From contig OY970265.1 of assembly GCA_963715675.1 (NCBI GenBank), forward strand, positions 4,340,001 to 4,404,000: a stretch of DNA of 64,000 bases, in the 5' to 3' direction. Numbering within the stretch: position 1 is the first letter of the stretch; each line of letters begins with the position of its first letter. Shown one piece after another: positions 25,527 to 33,890 of this stretch. Source of the stretch: DASVWZ01 sp963715675 (lineage in GTDB: Bacteria; Acidobacteriota; Terriglobia; Terriglobales; Acidobacteriaceae). A program made the position numbers and the translations under genes. Under the pieces are notes generated by a model. It was not told the origin of the DNA. It did no database searches and saw only the letters and a list, made by a program, of their open reading frames with translations.

Positions 25527-26018
25527 TCAGTTCGGCCAGCCGATCCAGCGCGGCACTCTCTTACAGAATTGCTCGTAAGCCGGTCCGTGCAGTTTTCTGA
25601 GGTGAGGTTCTTCCACGAAAACCACGATCCCATAGAAACAGAGCCACACAATCACGCCGTAGGCAGCTGCCAGGGCGGACCTGAACAGAATTGCCTGCCC
25701 GAAGATCAAGGAAGTCACTCCCAGATACATGGGATTTCGCGAGATCCGGTAGATCCCGGTGTGAATCAATCCTTGCGGCTCCGTGCCCAGGAGGGTTTTC
25801 AACGAGCCGGGAAGGAGGTGGATGACCGGAGTCCCGCCCGCCGCCAGGAAGCGCAGCAGGCACAAGAAATAAATCACCCCACCGAACGCCAGCAGCAGCC
25901 ATGCCAGTTGCCAGACGCCGCCCGCCGGGCCCCGCCCCGCATGGAGCAGCCAAGGCGCGAGGCCGCCTACCACTGCGGGAATCAGCAGCGTGAAAACCAG
26001 CCCACGGAGCCACACCAT
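25527..26018 (-). CDS. Isoprenylcysteine carboxyl methyltransferase-like membrane methyltransferase
   Basis: About 163 residues from ATG at 26018 (MVWLRGLVFTLLIP), chosen because it starts directly with the first helix; an upstream ATG at 26057 adds 13 residues. Four to five helices are visible. GIYRISRNPMYLGVTSLIFGQ is the RHPxYxG-type SAM/lipid-binding signature of the ICMT/PEMT group, followed by EEPHLRKLHGPAYEQFCKRV, another family hallmark. It probably methylates a lipid or small hydrophobic substrate at the inner membrane. Substrate unknown. Confidence 0.85.
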   Translation of the reverse strand: MVWLRGLVFTLLIPAVVGGLAPWLLHAGRGPAGGVWQLAWLLLAFGGVIYFLCLLRFLAAGGTPVIHLLPGSLKTLLGTEPQGLIHTGIYRISRNPMYLGVTSLIFGQAILFRSALAAAYGVIVWLCFYGIVVFVEEPHLRKLHGPAYEQFCKRVPRWIGWPN

Positions 26019-26052
26019 GGGCCCCAGTGTAGCAGCGAGAGTGGAAGCAGTC

Positions 26053-26084
26053 TGCACGAGCGAGGACGCTCGCGCCTACCTCGA
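26053..26084. repeat. Interspersed palindromic repeat, family B
   Basis: GCACGAGCGAGGACGCTCGC followed by GCCTACC. Both arms changed together (GAGCG/CGCTC instead of GGGCG/CGCCC), so the hairpin is kept. It overlaps the possible upstream start of the membrane methyltransferase. Confidence 0.6.
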
Positions 26085-26176
26085 GCCGCAAACCAGGCCA
26101 ACCTATGATTGCTTTCGCGGTCACTGCTGGAGGATAATTTAGTTCTCAAGTGGTTGCGTAGTATCGGCCGGGTCTG

Positions 26177-26827
26177 GTGAATCTTCCCAACTCCATCACG
26201 CTCACTCGCATCTGCAGCATCCCGCTGCTGATCTGGATTCTCTCGACCAGTCGCTTTCCCAGCGCCGATGGGACGAAGGAACTGCTGGCCGCAGCGCTGT
26301 TCATTGCTGCCTCCGTCACGGATGGCATTGACGGGTATCTGGCACGGCGGCGCGGCCAAGTCACCACCATGGGGGTGCTGCTGGATCCGCTGGCCGACAA
26401 ACTGCTGATCGCCGCTGCCTTCGTCAGCCTGGTCGAGTTCAATCCGGCGCTGGTGCCGCCCTGGGTTGCGGTGGTGATCATCGGGCGTGAGTTCCTGGTG
26501 AGCGGCCTGCGCTCGATTGCCGCATCCGAAGGGTTCGCGATTGAAGCCAGCGAACTGGGCAAGTTCAAAATGGTGGTACAGATTGTTTCCGTGGTAGCCG
26601 TGATCCTCGACCATCGCTGGAAAGCCTGGCCGGTGTACGGCCCTTATGTTTTCCCGGTGCACTGGATTGCCATGTTCGCGATCTGGTTCATGGTGCTGGT
26701 GTCGCTGGTATCGGCGGGCGACTATTTCATTGCCTTCTGGTCGAAGATCGACCGGCAAGTAGTGAAGCGCCGCCGCCGCGCATTCGTCCTCAGCCGGAGG
26801 AGGAAGCGCGATGTCGCTGCCACATGA
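26177..26827 (+). CDS. pgsA: CDP-diacylglycerol-glycerol-3-phosphate 3-phosphatidyltransferase
   Basis: A 216-residue inner-membrane protein starting with GTG (MNLPNSITLTRICSIPLL, the family N-terminus). The CDP-alcohol phosphotransferase motif DG(x2)AR(x8)G(x3)D(x3)D is seen as DGIDGYLARRRG followed by GVLLDPLADK. Five to six helices follow. It makes phosphatidylglycerol-phosphate from CDP-diacylglycerol. The C-terminal tail is strongly basic (VKRRRRAFVLSRRRKR). It overlaps the next gene by 17 bp, so the two are probably translated together. Confidence 0.92.
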   Translation: MNLPNSITLTRICSIPLLIWILSTSRFPSADGTKELLAAALFIAASVTDGIDGYLARRRGQVTTMGVLLDPLADKLLIAAAFVSLVEFNPALVPPWVAVVIIGREFLVSGLRSIAASEGFAIEASELGKFKMVVQIVSVVAVILDHRWKAWPVYGPYVFPVHWIAMFAIWFMVLVSLVSAGDYFIAFWSKIDRQVVKRRRRAFVLSRRRKRDVAAT

Positions 26828-27419
26828 AAATCCATCTGGGCAAGCGGGCGTAAGCTGCCACTCGCGCGCTTCCGCGAACCACGAGTTCAACCCGGAGGAG
26901 CGGGCGATCCTGCTGCGGCTAGCGCATGAGTCGATCCTGTCAGCTCTGGAGCAGCGGGAAATCTCCTTGACGCCGCCCACGGCGCATCTCTCCGAACCGC
27001 GGGCTGCTTTTACCACACTTTATCTGCGCGGCCAACTGCGCGGTTGTGTGGGCTTCGTCTTCGCGACCGAGCCGGTTTATCGCACGGTCGCGGAGACCGC
27101 CCGGGCGGCGGCGTTCGACGACACGCGCTTTCCCCCAGTCTCGAGCGAGGAAGCTCCGTGGCTGGAAGTCTCCCTCAGCATTCTTTCTCCCCTGCAGCCC
27201 ATTCGTGCGGACGAAGTCGAAGTCGGCCGGCATGGCCTACTGATCAGCCAGCACGGACATCGCGGGCTGCTCCTGCCGCAGGTTCCGGTCGAGCACGGCT
27301 GGGACCGGATCACCTTCCTTGAACAAACCTGCCGCAAAGCCGGCCTGCCCACCGATGTGTGGCAGAAAGGCGCAACCCTCGAGGCATTCACCGCCGAGGT
27401 GTTCGGAGACCGGGAATGA
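26811..27419 (+). CDS. AMMECR1-domain protein (AmmeMemoRadiSam system protein A)
   Basis: A 202-residue protein with the AMMECR1 core: LRGCVGFVFATEPVYRTVAE, ARAAAFDDTRFPPVSSEE and LEVSLSILSPLQPI, then HGLLISQHGHRGLLLPQVPVEHGW and FLEQTCRKAGLP. The RGCxG-type loop is the most conserved element. Biochemical function is unknown. In many genomes it occurs with a Memo-like dioxygenase and a radical SAM protein; neither is adjacent here. The start overlaps the end of pgsA. Confidence 0.9.
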   Translation: MSLPHENPSGQAGVSCHSRASANHEFNPEERAILLRLAHESILSALEQREISLTPPTAHLSEPRAAFTTLYLRGQLRGCVGFVFATEPVYRTVAETARAAAFDDTRFPPVSSEEAPWLEVSLSILSPLQPIRADEVEVGRHGLLISQHGHRGLLLPQVPVEHGWDRITFLEQTCRKAGLPTDVWQKGATLEAFTAEVFGDRE

Positions 27420-27797
27420 CAGCCCAGTTGCGCCAAGGGCGGGTGAGCGCCCTGGCCAGCCCAGCAACCGGCAAGGGATGGTATCCCCGCCTTCCTATAA
27501 GTTGAAAGAAAGTAGTCTTCTCAGCGTCTACCATGAGAATTCCCGGCCGTTCTCAAGCTCAAGATTGGGCACCCGGGGGGCAAAACGGCCCGCACCCTAA
27601 AATTGTTGGAATTGCGGTTCCACCAGTCTGCTATGTGGTGTACACTGGTTGCCGTTCGTGAAGTTGGAGATGTATTCTCCGAAATACTCCCCCGCCAAAC
27701 CCGCCCCCCGGGAGTTCCGTGTCCGAAGGAGCGTTGCCGTGGAGGGTGGAACGTTCGTGCTGGACGACCGCCAAAATCTTAAGGAGCAAGTGTACAA
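27420..27797 (+). other. 378-bp non-coding leader of the S53 peptidase gene
   Basis: No credible gene. It contains several short inverted segments and a likely ribosome binding site, AAGGAGCAAGTGTACAA, directly before the ATG at 27798. A long 5' leader is possible, but I find no riboswitch consensus. Confidence 0.35.
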
Positions 27798-28994
27798 ATG
27801 AGAGTTTCCTTCGCAGCTTCCATGCTCGCCGGAATTGCATTATCTCTCGGCGCCTGTGTATCTCAATGTTCCGCTCAATCTACTGATGGATCGCCGGTCA
27901 ACGGGCATCGGATCATTGTTCCCCGCTCCAGCATTCCGCATCCTGGCCGCATCCACACCAACTATTTCTGGGTCGACTCCGACCAGCGGCAGCCGCAGCC
28001 TCCTCCCGACGCGGAGACGCCCGGATCGCTGGCCTGTGTCTACAAACTGGTGAAAGGGCCGAAGGGCTGCCCGATCGCCACCAGCACTAACGTGCCGACC
28101 GGCGGCGTTGGCGCCATTGCCATTGTGGATGCCGGTGACTACCCAAGTGCGGTGGATGACCTGCACGCCTTTTCCAGCTACTTCGGCCTCCCGGACGCAG
28201 ATTTCCAGGTTGTCTATGCCAATGGCAAGAAGCCTCCGGTCTATCAGGACTGGGAAGTTGAAGAAGCCTTGGACATCGAGTGGGCCCACGCTATGGCCCC
28301 CAAGGCAAAGCTGTTCCTGGTCGAGTCTACGCAGTGGCGCACCGATCCCACCTGGCTGGCGGTAAAGGTGGCAAGTAATTTGGTCGCTCAGAATGGCGGC
28401 GGCGTGATCAGCATGAGTTGGGGAGACGCGGAGTGGTCGCAGGAACGTCAATACGACCACTATTTCACCACTCCCGGAGTGGTTTACTTTGCCGCCAGTG
28501 GTGATGGCGGGCTTGGCTACACCATCCATCCCGGGGCTTCTCCGAATGTGGTGGCGGTGGGTGGCACCTACTTCAATCGGGACAATAACGGGAATTTCCT
28601 CAATGAACAGTACGCTACTGACGGCGGAGGCGGCGGCATCAGTGCTTATGAGCCCAGGCCGAGCTACCAGAACATCATCAAGGGAATCGTCGGAAGCAAG
28701 CGGGGAATTCCGGACGTTGCGTCTGATTTCTGCTGCGCGGCAATCTACCTGCAGGGGTGGGGCGATGTCGGAGGCACCAGTTGGGCCTCCCCGACGTTTG
28801 CCGGAATCGTGAATGCCGCAGGCCTGCTCAAGAAGTCGACCCACGACGAACTCACCATGATTTACAAGGAGTACGCCAACAAGAAGGAGTACAAAGCCGA
28901 TTTCTACGACATCACCCAGGGCGACCCGAGTTGCGCGGTTGGCTGGGATATCTGCGCCGGTGTCGGCTCCCCGCGAACCTACGCAGGAAAGTAA
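27798..28994 (+). CDS. S53 (sedolisin/kumamolisin) family serine-carboxyl peptidase without a visible pro-domain
   Basis: A 398-residue exported protein (signal MRVSFAASMLAGIALSLGA). The catalytic Glu and Asp lie in EVEEALDIEWAHAMAPKAK (about 155-159), the oxyanion-site segment is YFAASGDGGLG (about 230), and the nucleophile is Ser in GGTSWASPTFAG (about 328). YDITQGDPSCAVGWDICAGVG supplies the calcium-site Asp. Sedolisins act in acid and usually carry a 150-200 residue propeptide. Here only about 75 residues precede the catalytic fold, so the inhibitory prodomain is missing or reduced. Secreted protein degradation in acidic soil is the likely role. Confidence 0.9.
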   Translation: MRVSFAASMLAGIALSLGACVSQCSAQSTDGSPVNGHRIIVPRSSIPHPGRIHTNYFWVDSDQRQPQPPPDAETPGSLACVYKLVKGPKGCPIATSTNVPTGGVGAIAIVDAGDYPSAVDDLHAFSSYFGLPDADFQVVYANGKKPPVYQDWEVEEALDIEWAHAMAPKAKLFLVESTQWRTDPTWLAVKVASNLVAQNGGGVISMSWGDAEWSQERQYDHYFTTPGVVYFAASGDGGLGYTIHPGASPNVVAVGGTYFNRDNNGNFLNEQYATDGGGGGISAYEPRPSYQNIIKGIVGSKRGIPDVASDFCCAAIYLQGWGDVGGTSWASPTFAGIVNAAGLLKKSTHDELTMIYKEYANKKEYKADFYDITQGDPSCAVGWDICAGVGSPRTYAGK

Positions 28995-29013
28995 GCTGGA
29001 GTAAGTTTTCTAC

Positions 29014-29041
29014 AGCCCTGTCCACGACGGACGGGGCTTTT
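29014..29041 (+). terminator. Intrinsic terminator of the S53 peptidase gene
   Basis: Arms AGCCCTGTCC and GGACGGGGCT pair over 10 positions (one G-T) around loop ACGAC, followed by TTTTCTTTG. It lies 20 bp beyond the stop codon. Confidence 0.85.
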
Positions 29042-29121
29042 CTTTGTGTGCCCCGAAATCCGGCGCGGGAAGCAAAACTTATCGCTCATCACTGGGTTGG
29101 GTCTGGTGCGGAGGAATGACT

Positions 29122-29742
29122 ATGAAAACCGGCAGACGGGCTTTTGTCGGGACCGGGTTGGCGCTGGCGGGATTGGCGGGAACGATCACCGGGCTGGATT
29201 CGTCGGCACAGGCGGCGGCGAAACCTGCGGGCGGCCCAAGTTTCGCCAGCTTCGGCTGGGAAGTTTCCAACCTGAACGACAACGGCGCCGACGTTTATTT
29301 TGAAGTGACCAGCAACATGGTCGTGAACGCCATCGACACCGATGTGTCGTTCATGCTCACCGCACTACCCAGCGCCCCGGGATTCGCCGAAATCCTCTGC
29401 CGGGCGGCGGTTTCGCGTGGCGAGCGTCCGAAGTTCTACCCCGGCGATCCTGGGGCCAGCTTCGAATCGCCGCAGAGTCCGAACTTCAGCAAGACCCACA
29501 TTCACAATCCCAACAAGCTGAATGTGGGCGACGATGGCTACCTTCTGCAAAACATTTTCTACAGCGTCATTCTGAAGACGTGGGTACCCGCAAGCGGAAC
29601 CGCGTCGTCCACTTCCAGGCACGTTTCCGCCACGCCATCCCTGGTGTTGAATGCCGGCGACTACCTGGTATTCAACATGAGCCACGCCGGAGTTCCGGGC
29701 GACGCCGAGATGCAGGTGGTGCTACAGTACACGCTTGGCTGA
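29122..29742 (+). CDS. Tat-exported beta-sandwich protein (hypothetical)
   Basis: About 206 residues from ATG at 29122, preferred over 29116 because GGAGG then sits at normal spacing. MKTGRRAFVGTGLALAGLAG is a twin-arginine signal. The mature part is Gly/Asn/Ser-rich and beta-like, with a regular pattern (FASFGWEVSNLNDNGADVYF; VLNAGDYLVFNMSHAGVPGD). One Cys. It is not a known enzyme. It follows the peptidase gene and its terminator, so it is a separate transcription unit. Confidence 0.65.
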   Translation: MKTGRRAFVGTGLALAGLAGTITGLDSSAQAAAKPAGGPSFASFGWEVSNLNDNGADVYFEVTSNMVVNAIDTDVSFMLTALPSAPGFAEILCRAAVSRGERPKFYPGDPGASFESPQSPNFSKTHIHNPNKLNVGDDGYLLQNIFYSVILKTWVPASGTASSTSRHVSATPSLVLNAGDYLVFNMSHAGVPGDAEMQVVLQYTLG

Positions 29743-29854
29743 CCAAGACCGCCTCGGGCGTGCCTGGAACGAGCTGGGTGTATACTGCTGCCATTCTTGG
29801 GGTCATGAAGGGAATTCCGGTCTGATCAAGGCACTTTCTGAGGAGGACACCACC

Positions 29855-30781
29855 ATGAGGAATTCGAGGCGCATGCTTTACATTCTGGGGCTGCTGTTCC
29901 TGTGCGCACTAGCAGCAACTGCGGCGGATACTCCAGCCCTGAAGTTCAAGTTCACCAAAGCCGACGCGCCGGGCGCAATCTCGACCGAGCCCAGCGGCCT
30001 CACCGACGGCGGTCACCTCAGCGCTGGGCTGTATGTCGACAGCAATGGCATTCAGCACGGATATTTTCTCAAGCTCCAGGTTCCACCCCACCAACCACTC
30101 GGCAACGGCCTCTTTACAGTGGATGACCCGAACGGCAAGCCAGGCACCACTGCTGTGAGTAAGGTCACAAGTGCTTTTTCGGCAGTCGGTTCCTACACCA
30201 GCAGCACAACCGGCAACGCAGTGGGATTCCTGTACACGGGTGGCGGGCAGAACAAGTACACGGACATCCCTGGCCCCAGCGGAGCCGTGAATACGTGGGG
30301 TTCCGGAATCAATGACAAGGGCGCGATAGTCGGTTATTACACTGACTCGGCCGGCGCCACACATGGTTTCCTATTGCAAGGCACGAAGTACGCCACTCTG
30401 GATGTGCCGGGGGCCACCGCCACCTACGCCACCGACATCAACAAGAGCGGCAAGATTGTGCTGTTCTGGGAGAATTCCAGCGGGGCGATCGAATCCTCTC
30501 TCTACAACGGCAAAACCTACAAGACAATTAACGTCCCAGGCGCGGCCAGCTCATACGCTTTGGGTTTGAACACTGCGAGCGACGTTTGCTATGGGTGGCT
30601 GGATTCGTCGGGCGTGGTTCATGGCGCGTTGCTCCGCCGCGGCACATACCACAAGTTTGACTACCCGAAGAGCATCGCGACGTACGCCGGCGGAATCGAG
30701 GACGGTGGCCATATCATCGGAGGCTACCAGACATCGCGCGGCGGCACGAACTGGTTCGGCTACAGAGCGGGTTACAAATAG
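29855..30781 (+). CDS. Exported HAF-repeat beta-propeller protein
   Basis: A 308-residue protein. AGGAGG at 29841 lies 8 bp before the ATG; the N-terminus MRNSRRMLYILGLLFLCALAATAA is a signal peptide. The rest is a set of about six tandem units of roughly 45 residues, each with a GxNxxGxIVGxYxDSxGxxHGFLL-type pattern (GINDKGAIVGYYTDSAGATH, DINKSGKIVLF, GGIEDGGHIIGGYQ). This is the HAF extracellular repeat. No catalytic role is known; such proteins are abundant and often multi-copy in Acidobacteriota. Confidence 0.8.
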   Translation: MRNSRRMLYILGLLFLCALAATAADTPALKFKFTKADAPGAISTEPSGLTDGGHLSAGLYVDSNGIQHGYFLKLQVPPHQPLGNGLFTVDDPNGKPGTTAVSKVTSAFSAVGSYTSSTTGNAVGFLYTGGGQNKYTDIPGPSGAVNTWGSGINDKGAIVGYYTDSAGATHGFLLQGTKYATLDVPGATATYATDINKSGKIVLFWENSSGAIESSLYNGKTYKTINVPGAASSYALGLNTASDVCYGWLDSSGVVHGALLRRGTYHKFDYPKSIATYAGGIEDGGHIIGGYQTSRGGTNWFGYRAGYK

Positions 30782-31427
30782 ACTCTGCTTGCTGTGATGG
30801 GGGGAAGCGCGAGCTCGGCACTCGGTTGGTGCGCATCCATCCTGAACCAAGCCAGCTCTGGGATCGAGCCCAGCCCTTCCGGCAATGACATGGAGAACGC
30901 TTGCGAAATCCGTCATTGACAGCGCGACCCAATGCATTGAACAATAGCAGATAGATATTAACGATCTTTGACAATTAGCTTATCAAGCAGACTCTGCCCC
31001 CGTGCCACTCCGCGACCGTCTTATGGTTGTCCCATCTGTTGCGATCTCAGTCGCCACGAGCTTCAGGCGGGATTCAAGTCATTTGTTTTCTAGATTATAG
31101 TATAAAGCATGTGGAATCAATATTTTGCGGACACTAACGCAAAATCATGCGAAAAATGCATGAAAACGGCAGTCTAAACGCTCTTTGTTTTCTTGATGTT
31201 ACGATGGTGTAAAATATCAACTCCATTATTTTCAGCACTTTAGCAAACAGCTGAAAGAGGGGTGGGGGTACCAGCCCCTAACGGCCGTGGAGACCGAGAT
31301 CCTTCGGCCCGCGAAGAAAGGCGCGGGCTCTCAGGATGACATCGCAAGGTGGCGAGGACCAGTCGGGTGGGTACGCGGAGGAACAACTTCGTTACAATCG
31401 ACGTTTCGCTAGACGGCGAGGTATCGG
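30782..31427. other. 646-bp gap with an A+T-rich island
   Basis: No convincing gene. From about 30900 to 31250 the sequence turns markedly A+T-rich (for example TAGATTATAGTATAAAG and GGTGTAAAATATCAACTCC), in contrast to its surroundings. The last part holds a family C repeat and TTACAAT at about 31391, a possible -10 for chrA. Confidence 0.5.
31299..31345. repeat. Interspersed repeat, family C
   Basis: GATCCTTCGGCCCGCGAAG followed by GGCGCGGGCTCTCAGGATGA. The outer arms GATCCT and AGGATG and inner arms CCCGCG and CGCGGG pair. A short relative is at 14285. Confidence 0.45.
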
Positions 31428-32618
31428 TTGGAACGACGCACGGACGTTGAAAACTCGCAGAATTCCGCAGGCTCGAAGCATCCTGCTTCGCTGCTGGAGT
31501 TGACGCGGCTTTTTTTGAAGCTGGGCAGCATCGCTTTTGGCGGGCCGCCGGCGCACATCGCCATGATGGACGACGAGGTCGTCACCCGGCGGGGCTGGCT
31601 GACCCGCGAACAGTTTCTGGATTTTCTGGGCGCGACCAATCTTATCCCCGGCCCGAACTCGACGGAGATGGCGATCCACGTCGGACGCACCCAGGCGGGA
31701 TTTCCCGGCCTGATCCTGGCGGGAAGCTGCTTCATCCTTCCCGCGAGCATTCTGGTGACGCTACTGGCGTGGGCGTATGTGCGTTTCGGAGCGCTGCCGC
31801 AGGTTGCGGGAATTCTGTATGGGCTGAAGCCGGTGGTGATCGCGCTGATTGTGCAGGCGGTGATGAGACTGGGCGCGACCGCATTGAAGTCTGCGTGGAT
31901 TGGCGTGGTGGGCGTGCTGGCCGCGGCGGCGTACGCGCTGGGGACGGATGAATTCCTGGTGCTGGCGGGAGGCGGATTGCTGGCCGCTCTGGCTTATTGG
32001 CTGCGGTCTGGCCGGCGAAAGAGTGCGGCGATTTCTGCGGGCGTTGCCGGAGGCGCAATCACGATCACCGGCTTAACCGGCGCAGCTTCTTTCAGCCTCA
32101 CATCGTTGGGACTGGCGTTTCTGAAGATTGGGTCGATTCTGTTTGGCGGCGGATATGTTCTGATCCCGCTGCTGCGTTCGGAATTCGTGGCGCGGTTGCA
32201 CTGGATCAGCGAAAAGCAGTTGCTGGATGCGGTCGCCATGGGACAAGTGACGCCCGGGCCAATTTCGACGGCGGCAACGTTCATCGGCTACATTCTCGGC
32301 GGGGTGCCCGGCGCGGTGGTGGCTACGGTCGCCATGTTTCTGCCGGCGTTCTTTTTTGTGGCGATCAGCGGCCCATTGGTGCCACGGCTGCGGCACTCGC
32401 CGATAGCTGGCGCCGCGCTGGATGGCGTCAACGTGGCGGCGCTGGCGCTGATGGCGGTGGTCACCTGGCCGCTGTTTCGCTCCGCTGTGGTGGATTGGGT
32501 CACGCTGGCGATTACCGCGATCAGCCTGTGGTTGCTGCTGCGCGTTCGGATGAACTCGATGTGGCTGGTGCTGGGTGGCGCGGCCGTGGGAGCGGCTCGG
32601 ACGTGGTTGCATTTCTGA
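31428..32618 (+). CDS. chrA: Chromate transporter (ChrA family)
   Basis: A 396-residue inner-membrane protein, probably starting at TTG 31428. Both halves carry the CHR domain. The first has FLKLGSIAFGGPPAHIAMMDDE and NLIPGPNSTEMAIHVG; the second has FLKIGSILFGGGYVLIPLL and GQVTPGPISTAATFIGYI. This two-domain form (LCHR) pumps chromate out using the proton gradient in characterised members; others may carry sulfate-like anions. No chrB regulator is adjacent. Confidence 0.92.
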   Translation: MERRTDVENSQNSAGSKHPASLLELTRLFLKLGSIAFGGPPAHIAMMDDEVVTRRGWLTREQFLDFLGATNLIPGPNSTEMAIHVGRTQAGFPGLILAGSCFILPASILVTLLAWAYVRFGALPQVAGILYGLKPVVIALIVQAVMRLGATALKSAWIGVVGVLAAAAYALGTDEFLVLAGGGLLAALAYWLRSGRRKSAAISAGVAGGAITITGLTGAASFSLTSLGLAFLKIGSILFGGGYVLIPLLRSEFVARLHWISEKQLLDAVAMGQVTPGPISTAATFIGYILGGVPGAVVATVAMFLPAFFFVAISGPLVPRLRHSPIAGAALDGVNVAALALMAVVTWPLFRSAVVDWVTLAITAISLWLLLRVRMNSMWLVLGGAAVGAARTWLHF

Positions 32619-32659
32619 ACCTGGGAACAGCGCGGAATCAGGTCGCACGAAAAAGCAAC

Positions 32660-32684
32660 GGGGAGAAGCTGATTGCTTCTCCCC
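32660..32684. terminator. Bidirectional terminator between chrA and the convergent exported-protein gene
   Basis: Perfect 10-bp arms GGGGAGAAGC and GCTTCTCCCC around loop TGATT. On the minus strand a T-run (from AAAAA at 32651-32654) follows. It lies between two convergent stop codons. Confidence 0.75.
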
Positions 32685-32708
32685 GGTTGAAAAGATTGGA
32701 CAGGTTGA

Positions 32709-33671
32709 TTATTGATCGAGTTCCACGCCGTCACCGACGTGAAGATCTTCCAAAGCAAACACGACCATGCCGGTGGAACTGGTTGGAGTGGTATTCACAA
32801 TCACGAGCTCACCCATGGCGCGGCGCGGCAGGTCGCGTACATGAATGACCGGACCGCTGCTGCCGGTAAACATGCTCTGATCAATGGAAGGAGGTTTTTT
32901 CTGGGTGTCTTCCGCGGTGGAAGCCTTAAAGGAGAGCGAGTCGACGGCATTGTGCAGGTCGGCTTCGTAGGGGCGGAAAGCCCGGAAGTAGTCGCCGACC
33001 TTCACGCCCTGGTTGGAGCCGACATTCATGTACACCTTCATTCCGGTGCCCAGTTCCCCGTCGAAATCCTTGGCCAGAACGATGCGGCCGGAGGTCTTTC
33101 CGTTGGCCGGCAGGAACCGGTCGAAGCGCATGGCGTCATGCGGCGGAATGGGAGGCTTTTCGTCATACTTGATGGCGAAGTCGCCGGGCCCGATGGGCTC
33201 ACAGCTGAGTTCGACCTGGGCAATCGCGAGTTTGCTGCGAGTGTCGATGATGCGTACCCGCCCCAACTGGGAGTAGGGCTGGCCCATCGCCTTGAGCATG
33301 GCGAACTGGCCGCTGAAAAGCTCGTAGCGGTTGGGATCGCGCAGTTCGCGTACGATCTCGTAGCGCTGCCCGACTTCATAGCCAGAGCCTGCCAGATAAA
33401 TGATCTCGTTGTTGGCAAACTTGGTGGTGTTCGGGGTCTGCAGCCCGCCCGCCACGAAGTTGGAATTGGGCAGCAGGCGGTTGCTGATGAACCCGGCACA
33501 GGCGATATCCACCGCGTTTGGGGTTGTGATCCGCACTACCGGAAAGCTCACGTTGGTGGGCTGAGTTCGGTCGGGTGGGGCGGGGTTGACCACCGATGCG
33601 GTCAGTGGAGCTTGTTGTGCCCCGGCGGAAACCGCCAGGCACAGCATCAGCAAGAATCCTGTTTTCTTCAC
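32709..33671 (-). CDS. Exported protein with FlgT/LysM-like beta domains (hypothetical)
   Basis: A 320-residue protein with a signal peptide (MKKTGFLLMLCLAVSAGAQ). Two regions share a pattern, IIYLAGSGYEVGQRYEIVRE and VYMNVGSNQGVKVGDYFRAF. It recalls the C-terminal domain of flagellar-assembly FlgT and related surface proteins, where GxxxGVxVGDxF is common. The intervening RVRIIDTRSKLAIAQVELS strand supports duplication. Location is periplasm or outer surface; function unknown. GGAGGTAATG upstream is a good ribosome binding site. Confidence 0.7.
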   Translation of the reverse strand: MKKTGFLLMLCLAVSAGAQQAPLTASVVNPAPPDRTQPTNVSFPVVRITTPNAVDIACAGFISNRLLPNSNFVAGGLQTPNTTKFANNEIIYLAGSGYEVGQRYEIVRELRDPNRYELFSGQFAMLKAMGQPYSQLGRVRIIDTRSKLAIAQVELSCEPIGPGDFAIKYDEKPPIPPHDAMRFDRFLPANGKTSGRIVLAKDFDGELGTGMKVYMNVGSNQGVKVGDYFRAFRPYEADLHNAVDSLSFKASTAEDTQKKPPSIDQSMFTGSSGPVIHVRDLPRRAMGELVIVNTTPTSSTGMVVFALEDLHVGDGVELDQ

Positions 33672-33890
33672 ATTACCTCCAGGCCGCCAAGCGCGTTCCG
33701 GGTGGCCTCGTTTCGCTGTTAGTTGCAGAAAACAAAAGAGTTTTCAGGATTCAAAGTAGCAAGCAGGCAGGAAGCGGTCAAGGTTACGGCAGTCTTATGC
33801 CGTTCCGTACAAGGGTGGGAGCTACAGATTTTTCTATTCCAGTGTTGCATCTGAGGTTACGGGCTTGTAATATTACGCACTCTCATATTC

